A stretch of 64,000 nucleotides of DNA from Paenalcaligenes sp050487225 (GCF_050487225.1 NZ_JBKQGY010000001.1:186001-250000); one strand, 5' to 3'; shown: positions 44,690 through 54,433, numbered from the stretch's first letter. Notes: generated by a model from the letters alone, not told the origin. Program-made: numbers and translations.

Positions 44690-45565
44690 ATGCATCGTTT
44701 GTTTCCAGCATTGATCGCCTTGGCCATCGCCCTGGCGGTATTGCTATCCTCCGTTTTTATCGTACGCGAACGTGATTTAGCGTTGGTGTTTGCGCTGGGG
44801 GAAGTGAAAGAGTCCATTTCCAAACCCGGTTTGTATTTCAAGCTGCCACCGCCATTCCAGAACGTCGTGTTCTTGGATAAGCGTTTGCAAACAATTGAGA
44901 ACAAAGAGCCTGAGCGTATTCAAACAGCAGAAAAGAAAAACTTGCTGATTGATTACTACGTGAAATGGCGTATTTCTGACCCACGTCAGTACTACGTGAC
45001 ATTTGGCGCATCAGATCGTGGTGCAGTAGAGCGCTTGCAAGCGCAGATTCGCGACGCACTGAACGCGGCAGTTAACGTACGTACCGTAAAAGATGTAGTG
45101 GCTTCAGAACGTGACGAAATCATGCGCGAAGTGCTGAATGCGGTAGCTGCGCGTGCTCGTCCGTTTGGTGTGGAAGTCATTGACGTGCGTTTGACACGTA
45201 TTGGTTTTGTGCCAGAGATTTCTGAGTCTGTGTACCGTCGTATGGAAGCTGAGCGTAAGCAAGAGGCTAACCGTTTGCGTGCAACCGGTATGGCAGAAAG
45301 CGAACGTATTCGTGCGCAAGCCGATCGTACGCGTGAAGAAATGTTGGCTGAGGCTTATGCGAAATCTCAAGCTATACGAGGTGATGGTGATGCGGAAGCC
45401 GCTGGTGTGTACGCTTCGGCATATGGCAAGAACCCAGAGTTCTATCGCTTCTACCGTAGCTTAGAGGCCTATCGTAACGCCTTCAGTTCTGAGAACGATG
45501 TCCTCGTGATCAGTCCTGATACGGAATTCTTTAACTTCTGGTCTCAGAGCAAGGATTCCCGTTAA
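44690..45565 (+). CDS. hflC: FtsH-modulating membrane protein HflC
   Basis: HflC is the partner of HflK. A transmembrane helix at about 5-23 (LFPALIALAIALAVLLSSVF) is followed by the SPFH domain (VRERDLALVFALGEVKE) and a coiled-coil rich in Arg, Glu and Ala. It has 291 residues. AGGAG sits 6-7 bases before the ATG, and it follows hflK by 9 bases. Two hairpins follow before hisZ. Confidence 0.95.
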   Translation: MHRLFPALIALAIALAVLLSSVFIVRERDLALVFALGEVKESISKPGLYFKLPPPFQNVVFLDKRLQTIENKEPERIQTAEKKNLLIDYYVKWRISDPRQYYVTFGASDRGAVERLQAQIRDALNAAVNVRTVKDVVASERDEIMREVLNAVAARARPFGVEVIDVRLTRIGFVPEISESVYRRMEAERKQEANRLRATGMAESERIRAQADRTREEMLAEAYAKSQAIRGDGDAEAAGVYASAYGKNPEFYRFYRSLEAYRNAFSSENDVLVISPDTEFFNFWSQSKDSR

Positions 45566-45586
45566 ACCACAATTGGTATAGACGGG

Positions 45587-45613
45587 CTTGCCACAGCGAG
45601 GCAAGTTTCGTTT
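45587..45613 (+). terminator. Terminator after hflC
   Basis: CTTGCC and GGCAAG, extended by two G-U pairs, form a stem over a 7-base loop followed by TTTCGTTT. It lies 21 bases past the hflC stop. Confidence 0.6.
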
Positions 45614-45646
45614 ATACTAACGTGTAAGTTATTACACCATTTCGCA

Positions 45647-45685
45647 GGCGACTTGGAGGGCTTACGCCCCAAGTCGCCTTTTTGT
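45647..45685 (+). terminator. Second strong hairpin with T-run before hisZ
   Basis: GGCGACTTGG and CCAAGTCGCC, with an inner GGC/GCC pair, form a long stem followed by TTTTT. With the hairpin at 45587-45613 it insulates hisZ-purA from the hfl genes, or attenuates entry into hisZ. Confidence 0.85.
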
Positions 45686-45725
45686 TGTTTGTGTATTTAT
45701 TGACTACGCCGCACGAGTCTTAGAC

Positions 45726-46895
45726 ATGTCAAATTGGTTGTTACCCGAAAGTCTGGCTGATATTCTGCCTGCAGAAGCTCGACGCATCGAGGAACTACGT
45801 AGAAAGCTGCTTGATCTGTATCGCACCTATGGGTTCGAACTGGTTATGCCCCCCTTGGTAGAGTACCTGGAGTCCTTACAGGCTGTTTCGGGTACCAAAT
45901 TAAACTTGCGAACCAATAAGTTGGTAGACCAGTTGTCTGGTCGTACCATGGGTGTGCGCGCTGATATGACGCCGCAAGTTGCTCGAGTGGATGCCCACTT
46001 GCTGAACAGGGAAGGGGTGACACGTCTGTGTTATTGTGGTCCTGTATTGCACGCGCGTCCTACCGGCTTGATGGCTGATCGCGAACTGCTGCAAATTGGT
46101 GCAGAGGTGTTCGGTTGTGCTGGGGTAGAGGCGGATATAGAAATTATTCGCTTGGCTCTGGCAAGTGTTGCCGCCGCTGGCGTGCAGGGCGCTAGGCTGG
46201 ATTTGAACTTTCCTGGTATTGGTCAGACCTTGATCAATCAGGAACCAGCGCTGGTGCCATATTCCGCTGAAATTTTTGATCTGTTAAGCACCAAAGATAT
46301 GCCTGGTATCCAAGAGTTGGGTAGCAGAGTAGAAAGGTGCAATCCTGCTGTGATTGAGCACTTGCTGGTATTAACTGGCTTGTACGGCGAGGTAGACGCT
46401 ACCTTGGCAGCAGCACGCAAAAAATTACCGGCATTGCCCGAGATTGTTGCCGCTTTGGATGGTCTGGAAGTGCTGGTTGCAGCGCTGCCTGGCCAAGCAC
46501 TGGCAATGGACTTGGCTGACATGGCGGGTAGTTATGGTTATCACACTGGCGCAGTATTTTCTGTGTATGCACCGGGTTGGCACGATGCGCTAGTACGTGG
46601 TGGACGTTATGACGGCGTAGGCAAAGTCTACGGTCGTTCGCGTCCGGCAACCGGGTTCAGTCTGGATTTACGCAAACTGTCGGGTGGGTTAACACCTGCC
46701 ACAGCAACGCAAGCAATACGAGCCCCATGGGGTTTGGATGAGGCCTTGCTGAAGGCCATCTCGGCACTGCGTGAATCGGGGCAGATTGTAATACAGATGT
46801 TTCCTGATCAGGTCCCCACTCAAGATGAGTTCATCTTTGATAGGGAGTTGATTTGCGAAGCGGATCAGTGGCACTTAAGGGCGATTTCTGCATAA
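45726..46895 (+). CDS. hisZ: ATP phosphoribosyltransferase regulatory subunit HisZ
   Basis: HisZ is a catalytically inactive HisRS paralogue that, with short HisG, starts histidine synthesis and senses histidine. The HisRS-like core is clear (NWLLPESLADILP, RADMTPQVARVDAH, GGRYDGVG) but the protein has no anticodon-binding domain of the true synthetase. It has 389 residues. Its presence predicts a short-form HisG elsewhere in the genome. hisZ-purA adjacency is conserved in betaproteobacteria. Confidence 0.94.
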   Translation: MSNWLLPESLADILPAEARRIEELRRKLLDLYRTYGFELVMPPLVEYLESLQAVSGTKLNLRTNKLVDQLSGRTMGVRADMTPQVARVDAHLLNREGVTRLCYCGPVLHARPTGLMADRELLQIGAEVFGCAGVEADIEIIRLALASVAAAGVQGARLDLNFPGIGQTLINQEPALVPYSAEIFDLLSTKDMPGIQELGSRVERCNPAVIEHLLVLTGLYGEVDATLAAARKKLPALPEIVAALDGLEVLVAALPGQALAMDLADMAGSYGYHTGAVFSVYAPGWHDALVRGGRYDGVGKVYGRSRPATGFSLDLRKLSGGLTPATATQAIRAPWGLDEALLKAISALRESGQIVIQMFPDQVPTQDEFIFDRELICEADQWHLRAISA

Positions 46896-46963
46896 ATATG
46901 CAAGTTCGCGTGGTTTTTGGTGGTTGAGCGGCATAACCGTTCCTATTTTACTAAGTACGTAAC

Positions 46964-48259
46964 ATGAGCAAGAATATTGTAGTCATCGGCACGCAGTGGG
47001 GTGATGAAGGTAAGGGCAAGATCGTTGATTGGCTTGCTGAATCTGCCCAAGGCGTTGTACGTTTTCAAGGTGGTCACAATGCGGGTCACACGCTTTGGAT
47101 CAATGGACAAAAAACGGTATTGCGTTTGATTCCCTCTGGGATCATGCATAGCCACGTTACTTGCTATATCGGCAATGGCGTAGTGCTGTCACCTGAAGCG
47201 TTGCTGGCAGAAATTGCTGAGCTAGAAGCAGCAGGTTTGAATGTGCGTGACCGTTTGCAAATCTCTCAGGCTTGCCCGTTGATTCTGCCTTACCACATTG
47301 CTGTGGACCAGGCGCGTGAACGCCGTAAAGGCGATGCCAAGATTGGTACTACCGGTCGTGGTATTGGGCCTGCTTACGAAGATAAAGTGGCTCGCCGTGC
47401 ATTGCGTGTGCAAGATCTGTTTGATCTGGTTAAGTTTGAAGAAAAGCTCAAAGAAATTCTGGATTACCACAACTTTGTGTTGACCCAGTACCTAGGCGCA
47501 GAGGCAGTATCTGTTGCGCAAGTGATGGAGCAAGTACGCACATACAGTGAAGCGCTGAAGCCTATGGTGGCTGATGTGTCCAACAACTTGTACGTTGCTA
47601 AGAAAGAAGGGCAGAAGTTGCTCTTTGAAGGCGCGCAAGGTGCGTTGCTGGATATCGATCACGGTACATACCCATTCGTTACTAGCAGCAACTGCTTGGC
47701 TGGTGCGGCATCGGCTGGTGCGGGCGTTGGCCCTCAACAGTTGGAGTACGTACTGGGTATTGCTAAGTGCTACACCACACGTGTAGGTTCTGGTCCTTTC
47801 CCAACTGAGCTGCACGACGAAGTCGGTACACGCATGGCTACTGTTGGCAAAGAGTTTGGCTCCGTAACAGGTCGTGCTCGTCGTTGTGGTTGGTTTGATG
47901 GTGCGGCGATGAAGCGCTCTGTCATGATCAATGGCATTACCGGTTTGTGTATGACTAAGCTTGACGTATTGGACGGCTTGGAAACACTGAAAATTGGTGT
48001 GGGCTACCGTTACAACGGTGAGTTCCTAGACGTGCTGCCATACGGTGCAGACGCTGTGGCAGGTGCTGAGCCAGTGCTGGAAGAAATGCCAGGTTGGTCA
48101 GAGACCACCGTTGGTGTGACTGAGTACGACAAATTGCCTGTAAACGCTCGTCGTTACCTAGAGCGTATTGCTGAAATTTGCGATGTGCCTATTGATATGG
48201 TGTCTACTGGTCCAGATCGTCGTGAAACGATTGTTCTGCGCGACCCGTTTACTAACTAA
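46964..48259 (+). CDS. purA: Adenylosuccinate synthetase
   Basis: PurA joins IMP and aspartate with GTP, the first step to AMP. The P-loop-like GTQWGDEGKGK is at residues 9-19 with the catalytic D14; QGGHNAGHT, TTGRGIGPAYEDK and GFPTELHDE-type loops also fit. It has 431 residues. It follows hisZ by 68 bases and ends at a strong terminator. Confidence 0.97.
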   Translation: MSKNIVVIGTQWGDEGKGKIVDWLAESAQGVVRFQGGHNAGHTLWINGQKTVLRLIPSGIMHSHVTCYIGNGVVLSPEALLAEIAELEAAGLNVRDRLQISQACPLILPYHIAVDQARERRKGDAKIGTTGRGIGPAYEDKVARRALRVQDLFDLVKFEEKLKEILDYHNFVLTQYLGAEAVSVAQVMEQVRTYSEALKPMVADVSNNLYVAKKEGQKLLFEGAQGALLDIDHGTYPFVTSSNCLAGAASAGAGVGPQQLEYVLGIAKCYTTRVGSGPFPTELHDEVGTRMATVGKEFGSVTGRARRCGWFDGAAMKRSVMINGITGLCMTKLDVLDGLETLKIGVGYRYNGEFLDVLPYGADAVAGAEPVLEEMPGWSETTVGVTEYDKLPVNARRYLERIAEICDVPIDMVSTGPDRRETIVLRDPFTN

Positions 48260-48279
48260 GTTTAGTTAGGCATTATTTT

Positions 48280-48317
48280 GCACAAGGCGGCTATTTTTAG
48301 CCGCCTTGTGCGTTTTT
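48280..48317 (+). terminator. Terminator after purA
   Basis: GCACAAGGCGGCTA and its exact complement form a 14-bp stem with a TTTT loop, followed by GTTTTTG. Confidence 0.92.
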
Positions 48318-48409
48318 GTCATCATGAGGGCGGTGATCGCATAGTGGTAGATGATTTTCAGGCGTAGGCAGTGATATGATTCTACTTTGTTTGTCAGTCA
48401 GGAATTTTT

Positions 48410-48955
48410 ATGAGTTTGCCCCCAAACACCGATAGTGATCTTTGGATAAGTTGGGATGAGTATCACCGTCTGATAGAACGTCTGGCATTAACCATTCATG
48501 AGTCCGGCTGGAAGTTTGACAAGATTGTCTGCTTGGCTCGTGGTGGTATGCGAGTGGGCGATATCATTTCTCGTATTTACGATGTACCTTTAGGTATCCT
48601 CGCAACCAGTAGCTACCGTGAAGCCGCTGGTACCCAACAAGGGGCCTTGGATATTGCGCAGTTTATTACCATTACCCGTGGTACGCTGGACGGTAATGTA
48701 TTATTGCTGGATGATATGGTCGATACAGGCATGACCTTCAAGCGCGTGCGCGACCATCTACGTCAGCAATTTCCTGCCATCAATGAATTACGTACTGGTG
48801 TGTTGTGGTGGAAAGGGCACTCCGGTGTAGAGCCTGATTACCACGTGGATCACCTGCCAACGAACCCTTGGATTCACCAGCCTTTTGAGGATTACGACAG
48901 CATTCGTCCTCATCAGTTGGAGCCTTGGATTCGTAAAGGTCGTAGCAGTAACTAA
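48410..48955 (+). CDS. Purine-type phosphoribosyltransferase
   Basis: This 181-residue type I phosphoribosyltransferase has the PRPP-binding motif VLLLDDMVDTGMTF (about 97-110) and the early KIVCLARGGMRVGDI loop. Such proteins salvage hypoxanthine, guanine or xanthine; the resemblance is to xanthine-guanine or hypoxanthine enzymes rather than to the uracil or orotate enzymes. Its position next to purA and the purine breakdown genes in the window agrees with purine salvage. The exact base is not readable. AGGA precedes the ATG. Confidence 0.85.
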   Translation: MSLPPNTDSDLWISWDEYHRLIERLALTIHESGWKFDKIVCLARGGMRVGDIISRIYDVPLGILATSSYREAAGTQQGALDIAQFITITRGTLDGNVLLLDDMVDTGMTFKRVRDHLRQQFPAINELRTGVLWWKGHSGVEPDYHVDHLPTNPWIHQPFEDYDSIRPHQLEPWIRKGRSSN

Positions 48956-49270
48956 TAGCCGAAGCTAATACCATGAAAAATTATGGCGAGTGTGAGTTTT
49001 AAACGGCTCATATCTTTATTGTCATAGGTTTTCGTGGTATTCTACAAGGCTACCCCGTATGCCTTTTGCGGTTTGAAACAAAAGGGCTGGGCAAAGCATG
49101 GTAGCTTGGATATAAGTGGTTTTATTTATATCTGACGTCGCTGATACGTGTCATATGTTGTGGTCTGGATCATAATGTAGTGCGACTGCAACGTATGTTT
49201 TTGCCCTAGTGGCCTTTTTGTTCAGGCAGAAAGTGCTTTTGATTGATTTACTAACTGAATTTAGAACTAC
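48956..49270 (+). promoter_or_regulatory. 315-base leader/promoter region of rpsU-dnaG-rpoD
   Basis: No gene is supported here. The region holds several imperfect inverted repeats: AAGGCTACC (49046 area) against GGTAGCTT (about 49100), an inner GCCTTTTG against CAAAAGGGC, and GATATAA (49109-49115) against TTATATC (49126-49132). A TTGTCA at 49019-49024 is a possible -35 box without a clean -10. It probably carries the promoter and a structured leader of the macromolecular synthesis operon. Confidence 0.4.
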
Positions 49271-49483
49271 ATGTCTATTGTTCGCCTAAAAGAGAACGAG
49301 CCTTTCGAGGTCGCAATGCGCCGTTTTAAGCGCACTATTGAAAAAACAGGTCTGCTGACCGAACTGCGCTCACGCGAGTTCTACGAGAAGCCAACTGCTG
49401 AGCGCAAGCGTAAACACGCCGCCGCAGTAAAGCGCCACTACAAGCGCATCCGTAGCCAGCAACTGCCTCCACGCCTATATTGA
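49271..49483 (+). CDS. rpsU: 30S ribosomal protein S21
   Basis: S21 is a 70-residue basic small-subunit protein. SIVRLKENEPFEVAMRRFKR and the basic RKRKHAAAVKRHYKR segment are diagnostic. It heads the conserved rpsU-dnaG-rpoD macromolecular synthesis operon. No clear Shine-Dalgarno sequence precedes the ATG, as seen for some rpsU genes. The stop overlaps the dnaG start. Confidence 0.97.
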   Translation: MSIVRLKENEPFEVAMRRFKRTIEKTGLLTELRSREFYEKPTAERKRKHAAAVKRHYKRIRSQQLPPRLY

Positions 49484-51450
49484 TTCCTGAATCTTTTATT
49501 CAGGAACTGCTCGTACGCATCGATATTGCCGATGTTGTAGGGCGCTATGTGCAGTTAAGAAAGGGTGGAGCCAACCTGCTTGGACTCTGCCCTTTTCACA
49601 ACGAAAAATCCCCCTCCTTCACTGTCAGTCCAACTAAACAGTTCTATCACTGCTTTGGTTGTGGCGCTCATGGTTCTGCCGTCACATTTTTGATGCAGCA
49701 TACCGGAGCTAGTTTTCCTGAGGCCGTACGCAGTCTTGCCAATGAGGTAGGTATGGTGGTGCCTGAAGCACCCCGAAGCCCACAGCAGCGTGCAGCAGAT
49801 CAGCGTCGTAAGGTTGAGGTCTCCCGTCATCAGCAAATTTTGGATGCGGCGCAGGAACATTACCTGCGAGAACTGAAACGTAGTGAAGCGGCTAAGCAGT
49901 ATCTTAAAAAGCGTGGCTTAACCGGCGAAATTGCCAAAACCTTCGGCTTGGGCTGGAGTGGCACAGAGCGTCGTGGATTAAGCAGCGTCTACCCCAATTA
50001 CGAAGATCCGTTGTTAATTGAGTCCGGTTTGGTAATAGAGGGCGATGATGGTCGCCGCTATGATCGATTCAGACAGCGGGTGATGTTCCCTATTCGCAAT
50101 AGTCGCGGCCATATTATTGGTTTTGGCGGGCGATTGATTGAAAAAGGGGAGCCTAAATACCTCAACTCACCTGAAACCTCCTTGTTCTCCAAAGGGCACG
50201 AGCTCTATGGGCTATGGGAAGGGCGCAAAGGCATCAGAGATGAAGGCTTTGTGGTGGTGGTTGAAGGGTATATGGATGTGGTGGCATTGGCACAGCACGG
50301 TTTAGCCAATGCTGTGGCGACCTTAGGTACGGCCACGAGCGAACACCACATTAAAAAACTCATTCGTAGCAGTGACCGCATCGTGTTCTGCTTTGATGGC
50401 GATCAGGCTGGGCGTAAAGCCGCATGGCGTGCGTTGGTAACATGTTTACCCTTGGTGCGTGATGATGTGGCGATGCGTTTTATGTTCCTAGAGCAAGGTC
50501 ATGACCCAGACTCTTTTGTGCGCGAAAGTGGTGCTGATGCATTCCGAGAACAGGCGAGTCAAGCCAGCGCACTCTCTACCTTTATGCTGGACGAGTTGTC
50601 CGAGCGTCATGCCTTAAACGAGGCAGAGGGTAGGGCGGCGTGCGTGCACGAAGCGTTGCCACTGTTAAAAAGTTTGCCTGACATTACGTTGTCAGTGCAG
50701 ATTCAAAATGAATTTGCCAAACTGGTGCAGCTAACACCAGAAGAACTGCAGCAGCGTTTAAGTGCAGTGACAGGTGTAGCGGCGGCAGCGAACCAAGCGT
50801 CAAGCACTGAGTATGGCAATGCGCCACCCATGGATTATGGTCCGCCAGATGACTATATCCCGTTTGATGATGGTGATGCGCCGTACGCAGATTTTGGTGG
50901 CATGCCCTATGACAATATGCCATCATCGGGGCAGAGCAAGCCTCGTCGACGTCAGCGTGGCAGAGCGTCTAGTGGCCATGCTGGTGGCTTTGGCGGTAAT
51001 GAAGTAAGGTCACGTACAGTGATGCCGTTAGCGAAGCGCTTATTGCGTTTGTTGGCTGCGCATCCTGAGCTGGTGAGCCGATTGGCAGACCAGCAACTTG
51101 AAATTATCGTACAAAGTCCCAATCTACTACTTGTACAAGAGCTAATCGCGCTCATTAATGTGTGCGATGCCAAGCATTCAGGTGCATTGTTGGAAGCGGT
51201 TGATCCTGATACTGAGCTTGGTGAGTTGTTGATAGCGTTAACAACTGATTTATTGGCAGAGGAAGAGCTGCCTAGTCCGCAGGTAGAGTTACAAGATACG
51301 TTGCGTAGAGTAGAGCAGGTATTGGTGAAGACTGAATTAGATGCGTTGGCGAGTAGTGGGCTTCCAGATGAGGCTTCGCGCCGACGGTATCAAGAACTTT
51401 TCAAGCGTAGTGTTCTGCTTAATGCTGCGCCTGGTTCGCAACTGAAGTAA
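49480..51450 (+). CDS. dnaG: DNA primase
   Basis: DnaG makes RNA primers at the replication fork. The N-terminal CHC2 zinc ribbon uses C37, H40, C58 and C61 (CPFHNEKSPSF and FYHCFGCG). The Toprim catalytic core has E262 in VVVEGYMDV and D306/D308 in FDGDQAG. A low-complexity Asp/Tyr/Pro/Gly linker (about 445-490) leads to the C-terminal helicase-binding domain. It has 656 residues. The TTG start overlaps the rpsU stop by 4 bases, so initiation probably depends on coupling, a usual way of keeping primase scarce. Confidence 0.96.
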   Translation: MIPESFIQELLVRIDIADVVGRYVQLRKGGANLLGLCPFHNEKSPSFTVSPTKQFYHCFGCGAHGSAVTFLMQHTGASFPEAVRSLANEVGMVVPEAPRSPQQRAADQRRKVEVSRHQQILDAAQEHYLRELKRSEAAKQYLKKRGLTGEIAKTFGLGWSGTERRGLSSVYPNYEDPLLIESGLVIEGDDGRRYDRFRQRVMFPIRNSRGHIIGFGGRLIEKGEPKYLNSPETSLFSKGHELYGLWEGRKGIRDEGFVVVVEGYMDVVALAQHGLANAVATLGTATSEHHIKKLIRSSDRIVFCFDGDQAGRKAAWRALVTCLPLVRDDVAMRFMFLEQGHDPDSFVRESGADAFREQASQASALSTFMLDELSERHALNEAEGRAACVHEALPLLKSLPDITLSVQIQNEFAKLVQLTPEELQQRLSAVTGVAAAANQASSTEYGNAPPMDYGPPDDYIPFDDGDAPYADFGGMPYDNMPSSGQSKPRRRQRGRASSGHAGGFGGNEVRSRTVMPLAKRLLRLLAAHPELVSRLADQQLEIIVQSPNLLLVQELIALINVCDAKHSGALLEAVDPDTELGELLIALTTDLLAEEELPSPQVELQDTLRRVEQVLVKTELDALASSGLPDEASRRRYQELFKRSVLLNAAPGSQLK

Positions 51451-51697
51451 AATATAAGGTTTAGGTAGTTTGCAAAACCATTGGTAGGTAAAGGGCCACG
51501 CTCTATTGAGCATACGGCACGATACGTAGTTGGATTCTGATTAATCAAGCCCTTAGCAAAATAGCAGGGACACTTATACAGTACTGATCAGAACGCACGT
51601 TTCACCTGGTCCTCCCAGTAGTTTGGCGAATTACCCGATTGCGTTTTGTCCTGTGGCACTATGCTGCTTTAGCTGTGCTACGTCTATGGGATCCACT

Positions 51698-53923
51698 ATG
51701 ACACAAACGACTGGTAAGAAATCGGTGACTACGGAAGATGAAAAACGTGTAGTGATGGCAGCAGCCGCTGCATCCGACGATACTTCTGTGGGCGTTGAGC
51801 CGGCAGCAAAAACAGCCAAGAAAGCCGCTAAAAAAGTGGCAAAGAAGGCTGCTGCCACAAGTGCGGATGATACGACTGCAGTGAAAAAGACTGCTAAGAA
51901 AGCCGCTAAGAAGGCTGCAGCGAAAGCTGCTGCAGTCCCAGGTCGTCGTGGGCGTCCTGCCAAAAACACGAATTACGATGATGAGGATGATGACCTGCAC
52001 GATAGTGATGAGGTTATTCCTGATCTGAAACCCGTCAGCAAAAAAGGTGCTAAACGCGGTCGCGGTGAACGCGATGTGTTTGGTGGCCGCGGTCAGTTGA
52101 CGCCAGAAGAGCAAGAAGCTCGTCGTAACCGCCTGAAAGCCCTGATTAAACTGGGTAAAGAGCGCGGTTACTTGACCTATGGCGAAATCAACGACCATTT
52201 GCCTGATGATCTGGTTGATGCTGAAGCGATTGAGGGTATTATCGGCACCTTTGGCGACATGGGTATCTCGGTCTACGACCAAGCCCCTGACGCTGATACC
52301 TTGCTGATGAGCGACACCGTGCCATCGGCTTCTAGTGACGATGACGTGGACGATGAGGCCGAAGCAGCATTGACCACGGTAGATTCTGACTTCGGTCGTA
52401 CGACTGACCCAGTACGTATGTACATGCGTGAAATGGGTTCAGTAGAACTGCTGACACGTGAAGGCGAAATTGAAATCGCTAAACGTATTGAAGACGGTCT
52501 GAAACACATGATCATGGCGATTGCCGCTTGCCCAACTACGGTGAAAGAAGTGCTTTCATACGTAGAGCAAGTACGTGGCGGCACCATGGAGATCGACGAA
52601 GTTGTTGACGGTCTGATCGATGATGACGGCGAAGAATACGCCGGTTCAGGTGTGACTCGCGACGAAGATGATGAAGGCCCAGCAGGCGGCATGAGCAGCC
52701 AGCAGCTTGAGCATCTGCGTACCAAGTCCTTGAAAAAATTCGATTTGATCAACGACTGGTTCGAGAAAATGCGCACTGCCTTTGAAAAAGAAGGCTACCG
52801 CAGCGAAGGCTACTTAAAAGCCAAAGAAGCCATTCTTGAAGAGTTCATGGGTGTGCGCTTTACCGCCAAAATGGTTGAGCGTTTGGCTGACACTATGCGT
52901 AATCAGGTAGCAGAAGTTCGTGCTCACGAGCGTGAAATTCTGAATATCTGTGTACACCGCGCTGAAATGCCACGTTCACACTTCATCAAGAGCTTCCCTG
53001 GTAATGAAGTGAATCTGGAGTGGGTAGCACAAGAAATTGCTGCTAACCCTGCGTATGCTGAAACACTAGAACGCAATATTCCTGCGATTCAAGAAGTACA
53101 GCAAAAGCTGATTGATTTGCAAACTAGCGTTGTGTTGTCGCTGAAAGACCTGAAAGAGGTTAACAAACGCATGCTAACTGGCGAGGCCAAAGCACGTAAA
53201 GCGAAGCGTGACATGACCGAAGCCAACTTGCGTTTGGTGATTTCCATTGCGAAAAAATACACCAACCGTGGCTTGCAGTTCTTGGATCTGATTCAAGAAG
53301 GTAACATCGGTTTGATGAAGGCCGTGGACAAGTTTGAATACCGTCGCGGTTATAAATTCTCTACCTATGCTACATGGTGGATTCGTCAGGCGATTACTCG
53401 TTCTATTGCTGACCAGGCGCGTACGATTCGTATCCCTGTGCACATGATCGAGACCATCAACAAGATGAACCGCATCAACCGTCAGATTTTGCAAGAAACT
53501 GGTGTAGAGCCAGATCCAGCAACACTGGCGCAGAAGATGGATCTTCCAGAAGATCGCGTACGCAAGATTCTGAAAATCGCCAAAGAGCCTATTTCCATGG
53601 AAACGCCTATTGGTGACGATGATGATTCCCACTTGGGCGATTTCATTGAGGACAACAATACCGTGTCCCCATCGGATTCTGCATTGCACGGCGATATGCG
53701 TGGCGTGGTGAAAGAAGTGTTGGATTCCCTGACACCTCGCGAAGCTAAAGTGCTGCGTATGCGTTTCGGTATCGAAATGAGCACTGACCAAACGTTGGAA
53801 GAAGTAGGTAAGCAGTTTGACGTAACGCGTGAGCGTATTCGTCAGATTGAGGCGAAGGCACTGCGCAAATTGCGTCACCCTAGCCGTGCTGACAAACTGA
53901 AATCCTTCTTGGAAAGTCAGTAA
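51698..53923 (+). CDS. rpoD: RNA polymerase sigma factor RpoD (sigma-70)
   Basis: This is the housekeeping sigma factor. After a Lys/Ala-rich N-terminal tail (about 35-90, AAKKVAKKAA-type repeats) come region 1.1 (about 130-200), region 1.2 (DPVRMYMREMGSVELLTREGE area), the non-conserved region, region 2 (NLRLVISIAKKY, FSTYATWWIRQA), region 3, and region 4 with the -35-reading helix-turn-helix (TLEEVGKQFDVTRERIRQIE). I chose the ATG at 51698 (741 residues, MTQTTGKKS); in-frame starts at 51623 and 51686 would add residues that look unlike the family. The 247-base gap after dnaG probably holds an extra promoter. Confidence 0.96.
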   Translation: MTQTTGKKSVTTEDEKRVVMAAAAASDDTSVGVEPAAKTAKKAAKKVAKKAAATSADDTTAVKKTAKKAAKKAAAKAAAVPGRRGRPAKNTNYDDEDDDLHDSDEVIPDLKPVSKKGAKRGRGERDVFGGRGQLTPEEQEARRNRLKALIKLGKERGYLTYGEINDHLPDDLVDAEAIEGIIGTFGDMGISVYDQAPDADTLLMSDTVPSASSDDDVDDEAEAALTTVDSDFGRTTDPVRMYMREMGSVELLTREGEIEIAKRIEDGLKHMIMAIAACPTTVKEVLSYVEQVRGGTMEIDEVVDGLIDDDGEEYAGSGVTRDEDDEGPAGGMSSQQLEHLRTKSLKKFDLINDWFEKMRTAFEKEGYRSEGYLKAKEAILEEFMGVRFTAKMVERLADTMRNQVAEVRAHEREILNICVHRAEMPRSHFIKSFPGNEVNLEWVAQEIAANPAYAETLERNIPAIQEVQQKLIDLQTSVVLSLKDLKEVNKRMLTGEAKARKAKRDMTEANLRLVISIAKKYTNRGLQFLDLIQEGNIGLMKAVDKFEYRRGYKFSTYATWWIRQAITRSIADQARTIRIPVHMIETINKMNRINRQILQETGVEPDPATLAQKMDLPEDRVRKILKIAKEPISMETPIGDDDDSHLGDFIEDNNTVSPSDSALHGDMRGVVKEVLDSLTPREAKVLRMRFGIEMSTDQTLEEVGKQFDVTRERIRQIEAKALRKLRHPSRADKLKSFLESQ

Positions 53924-53972
53924 GCGAAAAGATGGTGCGCGGTATAGCGCACTGTCTAACAAGTGGTAGAGT

Positions 53973-54013
53973 AACGACGAACCTCTGGTGTTTAGCCAGA
54001 GGTTTTGTCGTTT
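53973..54013 (+). terminator. Terminator after rpoD
   Basis: ACCTCTGG and CCAGAGGT pair over a 7-base loop; an outer AACGAC/GTCGTT pair extends the structure, with TTTT inside the right arm. It lies 50 bases past rpoD. Confidence 0.8.
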
Positions 54014-54079
54014 CTGGGCTGTTGTTTGTGGTGTGAGATTCTGCAAATCTGTTCATCGCACACGCTGGGGACTGCAGGA

Positions 54080-54125
54080 ATACTTTTTGTGATTTGTACA
54101 CCAAATCAAAAAAGTTTCCTCTCCG
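54080..54125. repeat. Left end of copy B, inverted relative to its right end
   Basis: Read in reverse complement this gives GAGGAAACTTTTTTGATTTG then GTGTACAAAT, which aligns with the right end at 54384-54425 over about 43 bases with few mismatches. Each end contains the palindromic core ATTTGGTGTACAAAT. Confidence 0.7.
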
Positions 54126-54383
54126 TCCCCCGATGATTCTGAATGAGGGTAGGTTTACAGCCCTTTCTTTTGCGGCAGTGTTATCTATCCATGCGGTATT
54201 TAGAATTGATCTGGCCTACCTGGTGCTAATGCGACGGTGCTTAATGACTATTTCTGCTCATAGTGAGATGAGGGTAGCAATGGTGGTGATATTGAAAATA
54301 CCTTCATCTACCAGCGACAGAAATACGCTTTACTCGCAGCAACTACCAAAGCAAAAACCGTGGCAAGCCATGAAGGGAAAACG

Positions 54384-54433
54384 GAGGAAAGTATTTTTTT
54401 ATTTGGTGTACAAATTAAAAATACTTTTCGCAG
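54384..54433. repeat. Right end of copy B
   Basis: GAGGAAAGTATTTTTTTATT, then TGGTGTACAAATTAAAAATA, nearly identical to the right end of copy A (28446-28495). It can fold into an A/T-rich hairpin around GTGTA. Confidence 0.7.

Noticed and set aside
53174..54046. 290-codon minus-strand frame opposite the end of rpoD
   Set aside because: Antisense to conserved sigma regions 2-4, with the same shadow-type composition; no family resemblance.
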